33,613 bases of DNA from an uncultured Oscillospiraceae bacterium (GCA_947632155.1 CANROF010000029.1:1-33613); one strand, 5' to 3'. Numbered from the stretch's first letter, positions 1 through 7,397 are shown. Notes: generated by a model from the sequence alone, not told the origin. Program-made: numbers and translations.

Positions 1-17
1 ATTATACCACAAACAAA

Positions 18-49
18 AGAGAGCCGCCACCCCTGGCGACTCTCTTTTT
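18..49 (+). terminator. Rho-independent terminator
   Basis: Arms AGAGAGCCGCCA and TGGCGACTCTCT pair with one C/A mismatch around a short C loop, followed by a run of T. It probably ends a gene lying before the window. Confidence 0.75.
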
Positions 50-91
50 CTGTGTGGGGACTTTTTTCACAGCCCCACCGGCCGCAGTTTT

Positions 92-126
92 GCCCCCGCC
101 GTCTTTCGACGCGGGGGCTTTTTTTG
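92..126 (+). terminator. Rho-independent terminator
   Basis: A GC-rich hairpin (GCCCCCG arm, CGTC-TTTC-GACG tip, one bulged C) is followed by seven T. It is the second terminator in a row and insulates the degV promoter from upstream transcription. Confidence 0.75.
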
Positions 127-155
127 CGCACGGTGTTCCGTTTATCCCCGGGCAC

Positions 156-184
156 TTGACACCCGGGGCGGGGGAGTTTATACT
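156..184 (+). promoter_or_regulatory. Sigma-A promoter of degV
   Basis: A perfect -35 TTGACA (156-161), a 17-base spacer and -10 TATACT (179-184) lie 33 bases before the degV start codon. Confidence 0.85.
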
Positions 185-196
185 GTAAACACAGTA
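181..196. promoter_or_regulatory. Candidate operator at the degV promoter
   Basis: Perfect 6-bp inverted repeat TACTGT/ACAGTA with a 4-base spacer, overlapping the -10 box and probable start site. This is where a repressor would act. The cognate regulator cannot be named; the spacing differs from the E. coli LexA box. Confidence 0.45.
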
Positions 197-216
197 AAAA
201 TCAGGGGGCGGAGAGC

Positions 217-1080
217 ATGAGGATAAAAATCACCGCGGACAGCACCTGTGACCTGTCGCCGGAGCTGGTGGAGAGCCGCGGCATCACCGTTACGCCCTTG
301 AGCGTCACCGTGGCGGGCGGGGTCTACCGGGACGGCGTGGATATAACGCCGGAGGGGCTGTATGAGAAGATCGCCGCCTGCGGCCAGCTCGGCGTCACCT
401 CCGCCGTCAACGTCCAGGACTATCTGGACGTATTCGGGGCGCTTTTGAGGGAGTACGACGCCATTGTGCATTTTACCATCAGCGCCTCCATGTCCTCCTG
501 CTATCAGAACGCCTGCATCGCCGCCCGGGAGCTGGGGAACGTCTACGTGGTGGACAGCAAAAATCTCTCCACCGGCATCGGGCATCTGGTGCTGGACGCC
601 TGCGACATGGCCGCGGCCGGGGTAGAGCCCGGGGAGATCCAGCGCGCGCTGGACGAAAAGCGGGAGCGGCTGGACGTGAGCTTCGTGGTGGACACGCTGG
701 ATTACCTGCGCCGGGGCGGGCGCTGTACGGCCCTGGCGGCCATGGGCGCCAACCTTTTGAAGCTCCACCCGTGCATCTACGTCCGGGACGGCGCCATGGG
801 CGTGGGGAAGAAGTACCGCGGGAAGCTGGCCGCCTGCATCGAGGCGTACATACGCGACAGGCTCGCCGACCCCGGGAGCGTGGACGCCCGCCGGGTGTTC
901 ATCACGGATTCCGGCGTCAGCCAGGAGTGCCGGGACATCGCCGAGCGGACCGTCCGGGAGCTCGTGCCCTTTGAGGAGGTCATCCACACCCGCGCCGGGT
1001 GTACCGTGTCCTCCCACAGTGGCCCCGGGACGCTGGGCATACTTTTCTATCGGAAAAGCCCTGGCGGGCTTTCCCGATAA
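217..1080 (+). CDS. DegV family fatty-acid-binding protein
   Basis: A 287-residue DegV-fold protein. Family members bind a single fatty acid between two domains, and in Firmicutes related FakB proteins present it to the kinase FakA; no fakA is visible here, so the partner is unknown. Visible family features are the start MRIKITADSTCDL, the SMSSCYQNA segment near residue 90, the YLRRGGR motif in the middle and the closing GPGTLGILFY. The ATG follows a GGGGGCGGAG ribosome binding site. After the normal family end the protein carries about nine extra residues (RKSPGGLSR). These and the stop codon are encoded by the hairpin of an intergenic repeat (1048-1115), so the C-terminus appears to have been captured from the repeat. 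Confidence 0.9.
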   Translation: MRIKITADSTCDLSPELVESRGITVTPLSVTVAGGVYRDGVDITPEGLYEKIAACGQLGVTSAVNVQDYLDVFGALLREYDAIVHFTISASMSSCYQNACIAARELGNVYVVDSKNLSTGIGHLVLDACDMAAAGVEPGEIQRALDEKRERLDVSFVVDTLDYLRRGGRCTALAAMGANLLKLHPCIYVRDGAMGVGKKYRGKLAACIEAYIRDRLADPGSVDARRVFITDSGVSQECRDIAERTVRELVPFEEVIHTRAGCTVSSHSGPGTLGILFYRKSPGGLSR

Positions 1081-1115
1081 GGGGAACAAAAATATTGAGA
1101 TTGAGTTTTTTGACA
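1048..1115 (+). repeat. R1 element copy E, internally deleted
   Basis: The first hairpin (arms TATCGGAAAAGCCC and GGGCTTTCCCGATA) and the short GGGGAAC segment match the start of the full R1 copies. The sequence then jumps directly to the R1 end (AAAAATATTGA, then TTTTTTGACA at 1106-1115). Hairpins 2, 3 and most of 4 are missing. It overlaps the 3' end of degV. Confidence 0.8.
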
Positions 1116-1122
1116 AGCTGCG

Positions 1123-1152
1123 GCGCCGCCTCCGTGTGAGGCGGCGCTTTTT
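1123..1152 (+). terminator. Rho-independent terminator of degV
   Basis: Perfect 10-bp stem GCGCCGCCTC/GAGGCGGCGC with loop CGTGT, followed by five T. Confidence 0.9.
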
Positions 1153-1164
1153 GATTTATAATTT

Positions 1165-1213
1165 GCAAGAATATGCCATAATTCTTGCGGCGGTGGCGGT
1201 TCTATTTTATAAT
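1165..1213 (+). promoter_or_regulatory. Promoter and candidate operator of the MFS gene
   Basis: TTGCGG (1185-1190), a 17-base spacer and TATAAT (1208-1213) form a promoter. A perfect inverted repeat GCAAGAAT/ATTCTTGC (1165-1172 and 1181-1188, 8-base spacer) ends inside the -35 box, a typical place for a regulator site. The regulator is not encoded nearby. Confidence 0.6.
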
Positions 1214-1256
1214 AAATGATGAAAAAACGGCCCTTTGGCCGGGGGGAGGCAGCAAA

Positions 1257-2549
1257 ATGAGCAAGATCAGCCGCAAAAACTGGGCGCTCATCTGGATTCT
1301 CGGCATGGCCGGGCAGATCTGCTGGAACATCGAAAATTCCTGGTTTAACAACTTCGTCTACGACCGCATCGCGCCGGACCCGTCCATCGTCTCGTGGATG
1401 GTGGGCGTCAGCGCGGCGGTGACCACCTTCTGCACGTTCCTGGTGGGGACCTGGAGCGACCGGCTGGGGCGGCGCAAGCCCTTTATCTGCGCCGGGTACA
1501 TCCTCTGGGGGCTCTTCACCTTCCTCTTCGGCGTCACAGAGAAGCTGCCGCGGGACCCGCTGTTCATCGCCGCCGCGGCGGTGGTCATCGCCGACGCCGT
1601 TATGAGCTTCTTCGGCTCTGTGGGCAACGACTCGGGCTTCTCCGCCTGGACCACGGACATATCCGACACATCAAACCGCGGAAAGCTCGGCGGCGTGCTG
1701 GCGGTGATGCCCGTCTTTGCCACCATCTTCGGCGCGGTGGTGTCCGGGGTGCTCATCGAATGGATGGGCTTTTTCGCGTTCTTCGCCATGATGGGCGCAC
1801 TCGTGGCCGCCATCGGCGTTTTCGCCATCTTCACCCTCCGGGACGCCCCCACGCTGAGCCCCAAGCGGGACGAGCGGGGCTTTTTCCGGCAGTTCATGGA
1901 GGTCTTCAACTGGAGGACCGTCACGGGCAACCGGGAGCTTTTCTGGGTGTTTCTGGTGATGACCGTCTATTTCATCGGCTTCAACGTCTATTTCCCGTAT
2001 ATTACCATCTACTTTGTCAACTACCTGGGCTACGACTACGGCATGACCGGCGTCATCCAGGGGGTGGGGCTGCTGGCGGCGTCGCTGCTGACCATCCCGG
2101 CGGCGAAATTCATCGACCGGGGCCGGCCGGCGGAGGTCATTTTGGCGGCCCTGGGCTTCAACACCGTGGGGCTGGTGCTGGTCAGCGTCTCGGAGGCTAT
2201 GCCGGTGCTGCTGGCCGGCGTCTTCGGCGCGGGGGTGGGGTACATTCTGGTGCTCCAGTCCCTGACGGCGTGGATGAAAAACCTCTATCCCGAGCACCAG
2301 CGCGGGCAGTTTGAGGGGATAAAGCAGATCTTCTTCGTCTGCGTCCCCATGATCGTGGGCCCCGCCATCGCCACCCAGGTCATCGACCGCCTGGGGGTGG
2401 AGATGGTGGTCAACGGCGTGCCCGGGATGGTGCCGCGCCCCAACCTCTTCGCCATCTCCGCGGCGCTGACCGCGGTGACGCTTCTGCCTCTGCTGGTGGC
2501 CGGAAGGCTGTGCCGCCGGAGGCTTTCAAACGAGAGGAGAGAAAAATAA
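1257..2549 (+). CDS. MFS transporter, probable sugar/cation symporter type
   Basis: A 430-residue, roughly 12-segment membrane protein of the major facilitator superfamily. The loop between segments 2 and 3 has the diagnostic GTWSDRLGRRKPFI motif, and a related loop (FIDRGRPAEV) follows in the second half. The early ENSWFNNFVYDRIAPDP segment resembles glycoside/SLC45-like MFS proteins, suggesting a sugar or glycoside substrate; this is inference. The start was moved from the longer open frame at 1185 to the ATG at 1257 because it follows GGGGGGAGG and gives a normal family N-terminus. Its stop overlaps the next start by one base (TAATG), so the two genes are translationally coupled. Confidence 0.85.
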   Translation: MSKISRKNWALIWILGMAGQICWNIENSWFNNFVYDRIAPDPSIVSWMVGVSAAVTTFCTFLVGTWSDRLGRRKPFICAGYILWGLFTFLFGVTEKLPRDPLFIAAAAVVIADAVMSFFGSVGNDSGFSAWTTDISDTSNRGKLGGVLAVMPVFATIFGAVVSGVLIEWMGFFAFFAMMGALVAAIGVFAIFTLRDAPTLSPKRDERGFFRQFMEVFNWRTVTGNRELFWVFLVMTVYFIGFNVYFPYITIYFVNYLGYDYGMTGVIQGVGLLAASLLTIPAAKFIDRGRPAEVILAALGFNTVGLVLVSVSEAMPVLLAGVFGAGVGYILVLQSLTAWMKNLYPEHQRGQFEGIKQIFFVCVPMIVGPAIATQVIDRLGVEMVVNGVPGMVPRPNLFAISAALTAVTLLPLLVAGRLCRRRLSNERREK

Positions 2550-3568
2550 TGGAAAAAGAACTCACACAAAAGGGCCCTGTGCTGGACAAAAAGGGCCGCC
2601 CCATCCCGGGATTTTCCAGGAGGAGCACCTTAGAATACCGCCGGAGCGCCATCAAGGCCCCGCCCTGGCGGATAAAGGAGTGGGATTTTTACCAGATCTC
2701 CAACGCGAACCTGTGCCTCCAGATGACCATCGGCCACGCGGCCTACGCCGGGCAGGTGAGCTTGATGCTCTTTGATTTTATAAAGGGCGAGAAGTACCTG
2801 GACGTGTGCTATACCCTGCCCCTGATCTTCGGGCGGCTCCACATGCCGGAGAACGCCGAGCGGGACAACACGCTCTCCTGGTCAAATGGCGGCTTCGCCA
2901 TGCGCTTTGAGGCCGCGGGGGACGCCCGGACGCTGACCTGCCGCCGCGCCGCCGCGAAGGGCGAGCCGGAGCTGGAGGCCCGCATCCGCCTTGTCCGGAA
3001 AAACCCGGATTCCCTGGTGATCAACCTGCCCTTTGACGAGTACGCCCACGCCTTTTACTACAACCAGAAGATCAACTGCATGACCGCGGAGGGGACCGTC
3101 CGCTCCGGGGAGCGGACCTGGACCTTCGACGCCGCCGACTCCTTCGGCATCCTGGACTGGGGCCGGGGCGTGTGGCCCTTCCACAACGAGTGGTACTGGA
3201 GCAACGGCGCGGGGTATCTGGACGGGGAGCTCTTCGGCTTCAACCTGGGCTGCGGCTTCGGCAACACCGACACCGCCAGCGAAAATATGCTCTTTTATAA
3301 GGGCCGGTCCCACAAGCTGGGCAAGGTGGACTTCACCCTGGGCCGGGAGTATATGGACCCCTGGCGCCTCACGGACCGGGAGGGGCGCCTGGACCTTAAG
3401 CTGACCCCCACCTACGACCGGACCACGAAAATCAAGCTTCTCTGGGTGGACAACTGCACCCACCAGATGTTCGGCGCTTTCGAGGGCCACGCCGTCCTGG
3501 ACGACGGTACCCGGCTGGAGGTCAAAAACGTCCTCTCCTTCGCCGAGCACGCGGTGAATAACTGGTGA
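2549..3568 (+). CDS. DUF2804 domain protein
   Basis: A 339-residue soluble protein of the DUF2804 family. Its N-terminus (LLDKKG-like start, then LEYRRSAIKAPPWRIKEWDFY) and the glycine- and tryptophan-rich centre with WGRGVWPFHNEWYW are typical. The biochemical function of the family is not established. The chosen ATG shares a base with the upstream MFS stop and has GAGAGGAGAG before it; a longer frame from 2510 would run inside the transporter gene. Tight coupling to a transporter suggests that the two act on the same imported compound, which is inference. Confidence 0.8.
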   Translation: MEKELTQKGPVLDKKGRPIPGFSRRSTLEYRRSAIKAPPWRIKEWDFYQISNANLCLQMTIGHAAYAGQVSLMLFDFIKGEKYLDVCYTLPLIFGRLHMPENAERDNTLSWSNGGFAMRFEAAGDARTLTCRRAAAKGEPELEARIRLVRKNPDSLVINLPFDEYAHAFYYNQKINCMTAEGTVRSGERTWTFDAADSFGILDWGRGVWPFHNEWYWSNGAGYLDGELFGFNLGCGFGNTDTASENMLFYKGRSHKLGKVDFTLGREYMDPWRLTDREGRLDLKLTPTYDRTTKIKLLWVDNCTHQMFGAFEGHAVLDDGTRLEVKNVLSFAEHAVNNW

Positions 3569-3683
3569 TCACGCGAAAAAGACGGCGGATGTCTGCCGGG
3601 TGACGACCCTATCGAAAGGGAAAATTGTACAAGTTATAGGAAAACTCCGGAGGGGGACGGTGAAATAGAGGCAGTTTAGCACC
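3569..3683. other. Intergenic region before the glgA promoter
   Basis: No gene is visible. Two small hairpins occur (GGC/GCC around 3584-3600 and CCC/GGG around 3608-3621), but there is no convincing T tract and no riboswitch that I recognise. Confidence 0.4.
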
Positions 3684-3713
3684 TTGAATCCGGCGCGTTC
3701 GGTGTGATATAAT
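3684..3713 (+). promoter_or_regulatory. Promoter of glgA
   Basis: TTGAAT (3684-3689), an 18-base spacer and a perfect TATAAT (3708-3713), about 70 bases before the chosen start codon. Confidence 0.7.
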
Positions 3714-3782
3714 CAGGGTGACAGCGCATGGCTGTTGGATAAAATGGAAATGAATGACAATATTACGCTGTGGAGGTGCCAC

Positions 3783-5696
3783 ATGTCAGTTGAAAAAGAG
3801 GAAAAGGCCGCGAAGGCCGCCTCCCCCGCCCCGGAGGAGCCCAAGCCCGCCAAAAAGCCCGCCCGGACAAAGGCGTCCGGCGAGACGAAAACCGTAAAGG
3901 CCGTAAAGCCGTCCACTCCGGAGGCCAAGCCCGCCGGGGCGAAAGCCGCCGAGGCCAAGGCCGCAAAGCCCGCGGCCTCCCGCAAGCCCAAGGCGGACAA
4001 GCCCGCCGATGCCAAGCCCGCCGCCGGGGACAAGCCCCGGGCCAAGAGGGCCCGCGTCCCCAAGCCCGCGCCGGCGGAGGAAGCGCCGTCGGAGGCCGCC
4101 CCTGTTGAGGCCGTCTCCGCTGAGGAAGCCCCCGTCCGGGAGGCGACCCCCGCCCCGGAAGTCCCTGTTCAGGAGCCCGCCGCCGTCGAGGAGGTCCCCG
4201 TCGAGGAAGCCTCCGCCCCCGGGCCGGAGCCTGTGCCGGAGACGCCCAGGCGCAGCGTGGCGTTCATCGGCTCGGAGTGCTGGCCGTTTGTGAAGACCGG
4301 TGGCCTGGGCGACGTGATGTACGCCCTGCCCCGGGCGCTGGTGAGGCAAAACTGCGACGTGAAGGTCATCCTCCCCCGTTACCGCTGCATCCCCTGGCAG
4401 TACCAGGAGAAGATGGTCTACCGCGGGGCCTTCGGGATGGACCTTACCGCCGACGGCCGGTCTTTTTACGTGGGCATCATGGAGTACGTCTGGGACGGCG
4501 TGGTCTACGATTTTATAGACAACGAGGAATTCTTCAGCGCCGGGAATCCCTACACCAATCTTGTGGACGACATCCCCAAGTACTGCTACTTCTCCAAGGC
4601 GGCCCTGGCGGCGCTGAACTTCCTCGACTGGACCCCCGACGTCATCCACTGTCACGACTGGCAGGCGGCCCTGGTGCCGGTGTACCTCCGGACGCTCTTT
4701 GCCGGGACGAAGCTGGCCCGGTCCAAAGCGGTCCTCACGATACACAACCTGAAATTCCAGGGCGTCTACAACATCCCCACCATCCGCTACTGGTCGGGAC
4801 TGCCAGACTACGTATTCAACAAGGACGCCCTGACGGTGAAGTGGGTGGACGCCAACATGCTCAAGGGGGGCCTGACCTACTCCAACGCCATCACCACGGT
4901 GAGCCCCACCTACGCCTGGGAGATCCAGACCCCGGAGTACGGCGAGGGCCTGGACGCCCACCTTCGCTACCACTCCGGGAAGCTCCGGGGCATCGTCAAC
5001 GGCATCGACTACGGCATGTGGGACCCCCGGACGGACGAAAACCTCCGGGTCAACTACGACATCACCGATTTTTTGGAGCGCAAGCGGCAAAATAAGCTGG
5101 CCCTCCAGGAGGAGCTGGGCCTGGAGCGGGATGAGGGAAAATTTGTCATCGGCCTCATCTCCCGCCTCACCGACCAGAAGGGCCTGGACCTGGTGACGGC
5201 CATCATGCCGCAGCTTTTGGACGGCAACACCCAGGTGGTGATTCTGGGCACCGGCGAGCCGGGCTACGAGGACGCCTTCCGGTATTTTGAGGCCGCCAAC
5301 CGCGGCACGGTCTGCGCCAACATTATGTACGACGAGGGCCGCTCCCACCGCATCTACGCCGGCGCGGACGCGCTGCTGGTGCCCTCGCGCTTTGAGCCCT
5401 GCGGCCTTACGCAGCTCAACGCCATGCGCTACGGCACCGTGCCCGTCGTCCGGGAGACAGGGGGGCTTCGGGACACGGTGGAGCCCTACAACATCTTCGA
5501 CAACACCGGCAACGGCTTCACCTTTGACCGGTACGACCCGTGGCTGCTGCTGGACGCCGTCAACCGCGCCAAGACCCTCTACTTCACCAACCGCTGGTGC
5601 TGGGACGAGATGGTCCGCCGCGACATGGCCAAGGACGTCTCCTGGGACCGCTCCGCCGCCCAGTACAAGGACCTCTACCTGCAGCTTACCTACTGA
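3783..5696 (+). CDS. glgA: Glycogen synthase (GT5) with a low-complexity N-terminal extension
   Basis: A 637-residue protein. From about residue 156 it is a complete GT-B glycogen/starch synthase, which transfers glucose from ADP-glucose to a growing alpha-1,4-glucan. Visible family motifs are the ADP-glucose loop KTGGLGDV (about 171), HCHDWQAA, TIHNLKFQG, VNGIDYGMWDP, ISRLTDQKGLDL and the C-terminal PSRFEPCGLTQLNAM. Residues 1 to about 155 are almost only Ala, Lys, Pro and Glu: first basic (AK-rich), then acidic (EEAPV-like repeats). Normal GlgA is about 480 residues, so this part is an add-on. The ATG at 3783 follows GGAGGT with 5-base spacing; an upstream in-frame ATG at 3735 has no such site. 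No other glg gene lies beside it. Confidence 0.92.
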   Translation: MSVEKEEKAAKAASPAPEEPKPAKKPARTKASGETKTVKAVKPSTPEAKPAGAKAAEAKAAKPAASRKPKADKPADAKPAAGDKPRAKRARVPKPAPAEEAPSEAAPVEAVSAEEAPVREATPAPEVPVQEPAAVEEVPVEEASAPGPEPVPETPRRSVAFIGSECWPFVKTGGLGDVMYALPRALVRQNCDVKVILPRYRCIPWQYQEKMVYRGAFGMDLTADGRSFYVGIMEYVWDGVVYDFIDNEEFFSAGNPYTNLVDDIPKYCYFSKAALAALNFLDWTPDVIHCHDWQAALVPVYLRTLFAGTKLARSKAVLTIHNLKFQGVYNIPTIRYWSGLPDYVFNKDALTVKWVDANMLKGGLTYSNAITTVSPTYAWEIQTPEYGEGLDAHLRYHSGKLRGIVNGIDYGMWDPRTDENLRVNYDITDFLERKRQNKLALQEELGLERDEGKFVIGLISRLTDQKGLDLVTAIMPQLLDGNTQVVILGTGEPGYEDAFRYFEAANRGTVCANIMYDEGRSHRIYAGADALLVPSRFEPCGLTQLNAMRYGTVPVVRETGGLRDTVEPYNIFDNTGNGFTFDRYDPWLLLDAVNRAKTLYFTNRWCWDEMVRRDMAKDVSWDRSAAQYKDLYLQLTY

Positions 5697-5712
5697 CCCC
5701 GCCCGACACACG

Positions 5713-5740
5713 AACGCCTCCCGGTGACCGGGAGGCGTTT
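5713..5740 (+). terminator. Terminator of glgA
   Basis: Perfect 12-bp stem AACGCCTCCCGG/CCGGGAGGCGTT with loop TGA and a short T tract, 17 bases after the glgA stop. An R1 element begins directly behind it. Confidence 0.85.
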
Positions 5741-5744
5741 ATGC

Positions 5745-5941
5745 TGTCGAAAAAGCCCTGGCGGGCTTTTCCGACAGGGGGGACGTGCGGAAAATTTTTC
5801 TGAATTCTGCGGAATTCAGAAAAATTTTCCTGCTGTTTTGCTCCGCGCACGGCCCGTAGGGCCGCACACTCCGCAAAACAAAAGGTATTTTTTCCGACGC
5901 GCATGTCGCCGGAAAAAATATTGAGTTTGAGTTTTTTGACA
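5745..5941 (+). repeat. R1 element copy A (197 bp, four hairpins)
   Basis: Ends TGTCGAAAAA and TTTTTTGACA form a 10-bp terminal inverted repeat with one mismatch. Inside are four hairpins. H1 is 5745-5776. H2 is 5789-5830, with perfect 19-bp arms and loop TGCG. H3 is 5834-5880, closed by TGTTTTGC/GCAAAACA. H4 is 5888-5918, TTTTTTCCG/CGGAAAAAA around a CGCATGTC loop. No meaningful protein is encoded. The flanks TATGC and GCATA extend the pairing beyond the terminal repeat. Confidence 0.85.
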
Positions 5942-5963
5942 CGCATAAGCCCCTGATCCTGCT

Positions 5964-6016
5964 GTACGGGCCGCCGCCCACGGCGGCCCATCTTCGATTC
6001 ACCACCCGGTTACCTT
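5964..6016 (+). repeat. R2 palindromic repeat, single end
   Basis: Perfect 9-bp hairpin GGGCCGCCG/CGGCGGCCC (5968-5989), followed by a CATCTTCGATTCACC segment similar to the copies near 26791 and, in reverse, near 9060. Confidence 0.6.
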
Positions 6017-6024
6017 ATCTCCGC

Positions 6025-6053
6025 TTGAAACGCGGCGGGGGGTCTGGTATAAT
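6025..6053 (+). promoter_or_regulatory. Promoter of the ROK kinase gene
   Basis: TTGAAA (6025-6030), a 17-base spacer and perfect TATAAT (6048-6053). The leader to the GTG start is about 110 bases. Confidence 0.8.
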
Positions 6054-6074
6054 ATCCGCAAAGCGGATATTATA
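6048..6074. promoter_or_regulatory. Perfect 27-bp palindrome over -10 and start site
   Basis: Arms TATAATATCCGC and GCGGATATTATA pair without mismatch around AAA. The left arm contains the -10 box, so a dimeric repressor bound here would block transcription. If transcribed, only its right part would be in the RNA. Confidence 0.65.
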
Positions 6075-6083
6075 TTTGATCAA

Positions 6084-6128
6084 CGCCGTTTTTCTCCCCG
6101 GCTTCGCCGGGAACCGAAAAACATGGCG
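6084..6128 (+). other. Leader hairpin of the ROK kinase mRNA
   Basis: CGCC-GTTTTTC pairs with GAAAAAC-(AT)-GGCG, and inside it CCCGGC-TTC-GCCGGG forms an inner stem. It lies in the 5' leader, 40 bases before the start codon, with no T tract. Its role is unknown. Confidence 0.5.
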
Positions 6129-6168
6129 ACTATACCGCATGAGAAATCTACCACGGGAGGACGGGGAC

Positions 6169-7110
6169 GTGAGATACTGCTATGGCGTGGACCTGGGCGG
6201 GACGGCTGTAAAGATCGGGTTTTTTGACGGTCAGGGGCGGCTTCTGGCCAGGTGGGAGATTCCCACCCGGCGGGAGGACGGCGGGCGGAGCATACCCGCG
6301 GACATAGCCGGCGCCGTTTTGGCGGACATGGCCCGGCGGGGCCTGGAGAAAGGCGGCTGCCTGGGTCTGGGCGTCGGCATCCCGGGGCAGGTGTGGCCCG
6401 ACGGCACGGCGGACGCGGAAAATCTGGGCTGGGAGCGCTTTCCCATCGTCTCCGGGCTCGCGGACCGGACCGGCCTTCGCGTCGCGGCCGACAACGACGC
6501 CAACGCCGCGGCCATGGGGGAGTACCGCAGCGGCGGCGGCCGGGGCTGCCGGAGCGTCCTCTTCGTCACCCTGGGCACCGGCGTGGGCGGGGGGATGATC
6601 ATCGACGGCAGGAGCCTGCGCGGCGCCCACGAGGCCGGCGGCGAGCTGGGCCACATCCAGGTGGAGCCCGGGGAGACGCGGCTGTGCGCCTGCGGGAATC
6701 GCGGGTGCCTGGAGCAGTACGCCTCCGCCTCCGGCTGCGTCCGGCTGGCCCGGGAGGCGCTGGAGGCCACGGAGGAGCCCTCGGTCCTGCGCTCCATGGG
6801 GGAGCTGGACGCCAGGGCCGTCTGGGACGCGGCCAGAGCCGGGGACGGCCCGGCGCTGAGGGCCGCGGACAGATACTGCATGTACCTGGCCCGGGGCCTG
6901 GCCGCGGCGGCCAACACCGTGGACCCGGAGGTCATCGTCATCGGCGGCGGCGTCTCCGGCGCGGGACAGCTCCTTGCCGACATGACCGCGGAGCACTACA
7001 GGCGCCTGGCGTTCACCCCCTGCAAGGCCACGCCCATCGTCATAGCCCGGCTGGGCAACGACGCCGGCATCTACGGCTGCGCCGCCATGGCCCTGGGGCA
7101 ATTCAGTTAA
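6169..7110 (+). CDS. ROK family sugar kinase, probable glucokinase
   Basis: A 313-residue ROK protein of normal kinase length with no N-terminal helix-turn-helix, so an enzyme rather than a ROK repressor. Seen are the ATP phosphate-binding DLGGT (8-12), the catalytic Asp in ADNDANAA (D110), the GTGVGGG loop (137-142) and the ROK zinc site with H162 and the cluster CACGNRGC (C173, C175, C180). Glucose is the most likely substrate; N-acetyl-hexosamines are possible. I chose the GTG at 6169, which follows CGGGAGG by 8 bases; upstream in-frame ATGs would add sequence unlike ROK kinases. The gene with its promoter lies between two same-orientation R1 elements. Confidence 0.88.
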   Translation: MRYCYGVDLGGTAVKIGFFDGQGRLLARWEIPTRREDGGRSIPADIAGAVLADMARRGLEKGGCLGLGVGIPGQVWPDGTADAENLGWERFPIVSGLADRTGLRVAADNDANAAAMGEYRSGGGRGCRSVLFVTLGTGVGGGMIIDGRSLRGAHEAGGELGHIQVEPGETRLCACGNRGCLEQYASASGCVRLAREALEATEEPSVLRSMGELDARAVWDAARAGDGPALRAADRYCMYLARGLAAAANTVDPEVIVIGGGVSGAGQLLADMTAEHYRRLAFTPCKATPIVIARLGNDAGIYGCAAMALGQFS

Positions 7111-7131
7111 GCAAGATCCGAGCCTCATACA

Positions 7132-7397
7132 CAGACTGTCGAAAAAGGCCTTTGGCCTTTTTCCGACAAGGGGAACGTGCGGGAAATTTTTCTGAATTCT
7201 TCGGAATTCAGAAAAATTTCCCTGCTGTTGCTCTGCGCGCGCCCCGTTGGGGCACTACGACTCGCTAAGAGCCGCCGCATAGCGGCGGTTGCTCGCTTGC
7301 ATGGCGCCTGCGGGCGCCAACTTGTGCGACAAAAGGTATTTTTTCCGACGCACATGTCGCCGGAAAAAATATTGATGTGGGGTTTGTCAACAGTCTG
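7132..7397 (+). repeat. R1 element copy B (core 7137-7392, enlarged third hairpin)
   Basis: Same order as copy A: H1 TGTCGAAAAAGGCC, H2 (7181-7222, loop TTCG), a closing TGTTGC/GCGACA H3, then H4 with a CACATGTC loop. H3 carries about 60 extra bases with two further perfect stems (GCCGCCGC/GCGGCGG and GGCGCC/GGCGCC). The outermost bases CAGACTGT and ACAGTCTG pair perfectly, extending the terminal repeat. Confidence 0.8.

Noticed and set aside
3583-3663. Possible riboswitch before glgA
   Set aside because: It lies upstream of the likely promoter, and only short weak stems are seen; no known aptamer signature is recognised.
3786-5711. 641-residue minus-strand frame opposite glgA
   Set aside because: It mirrors a clear glycogen synthase; no start site or domain.
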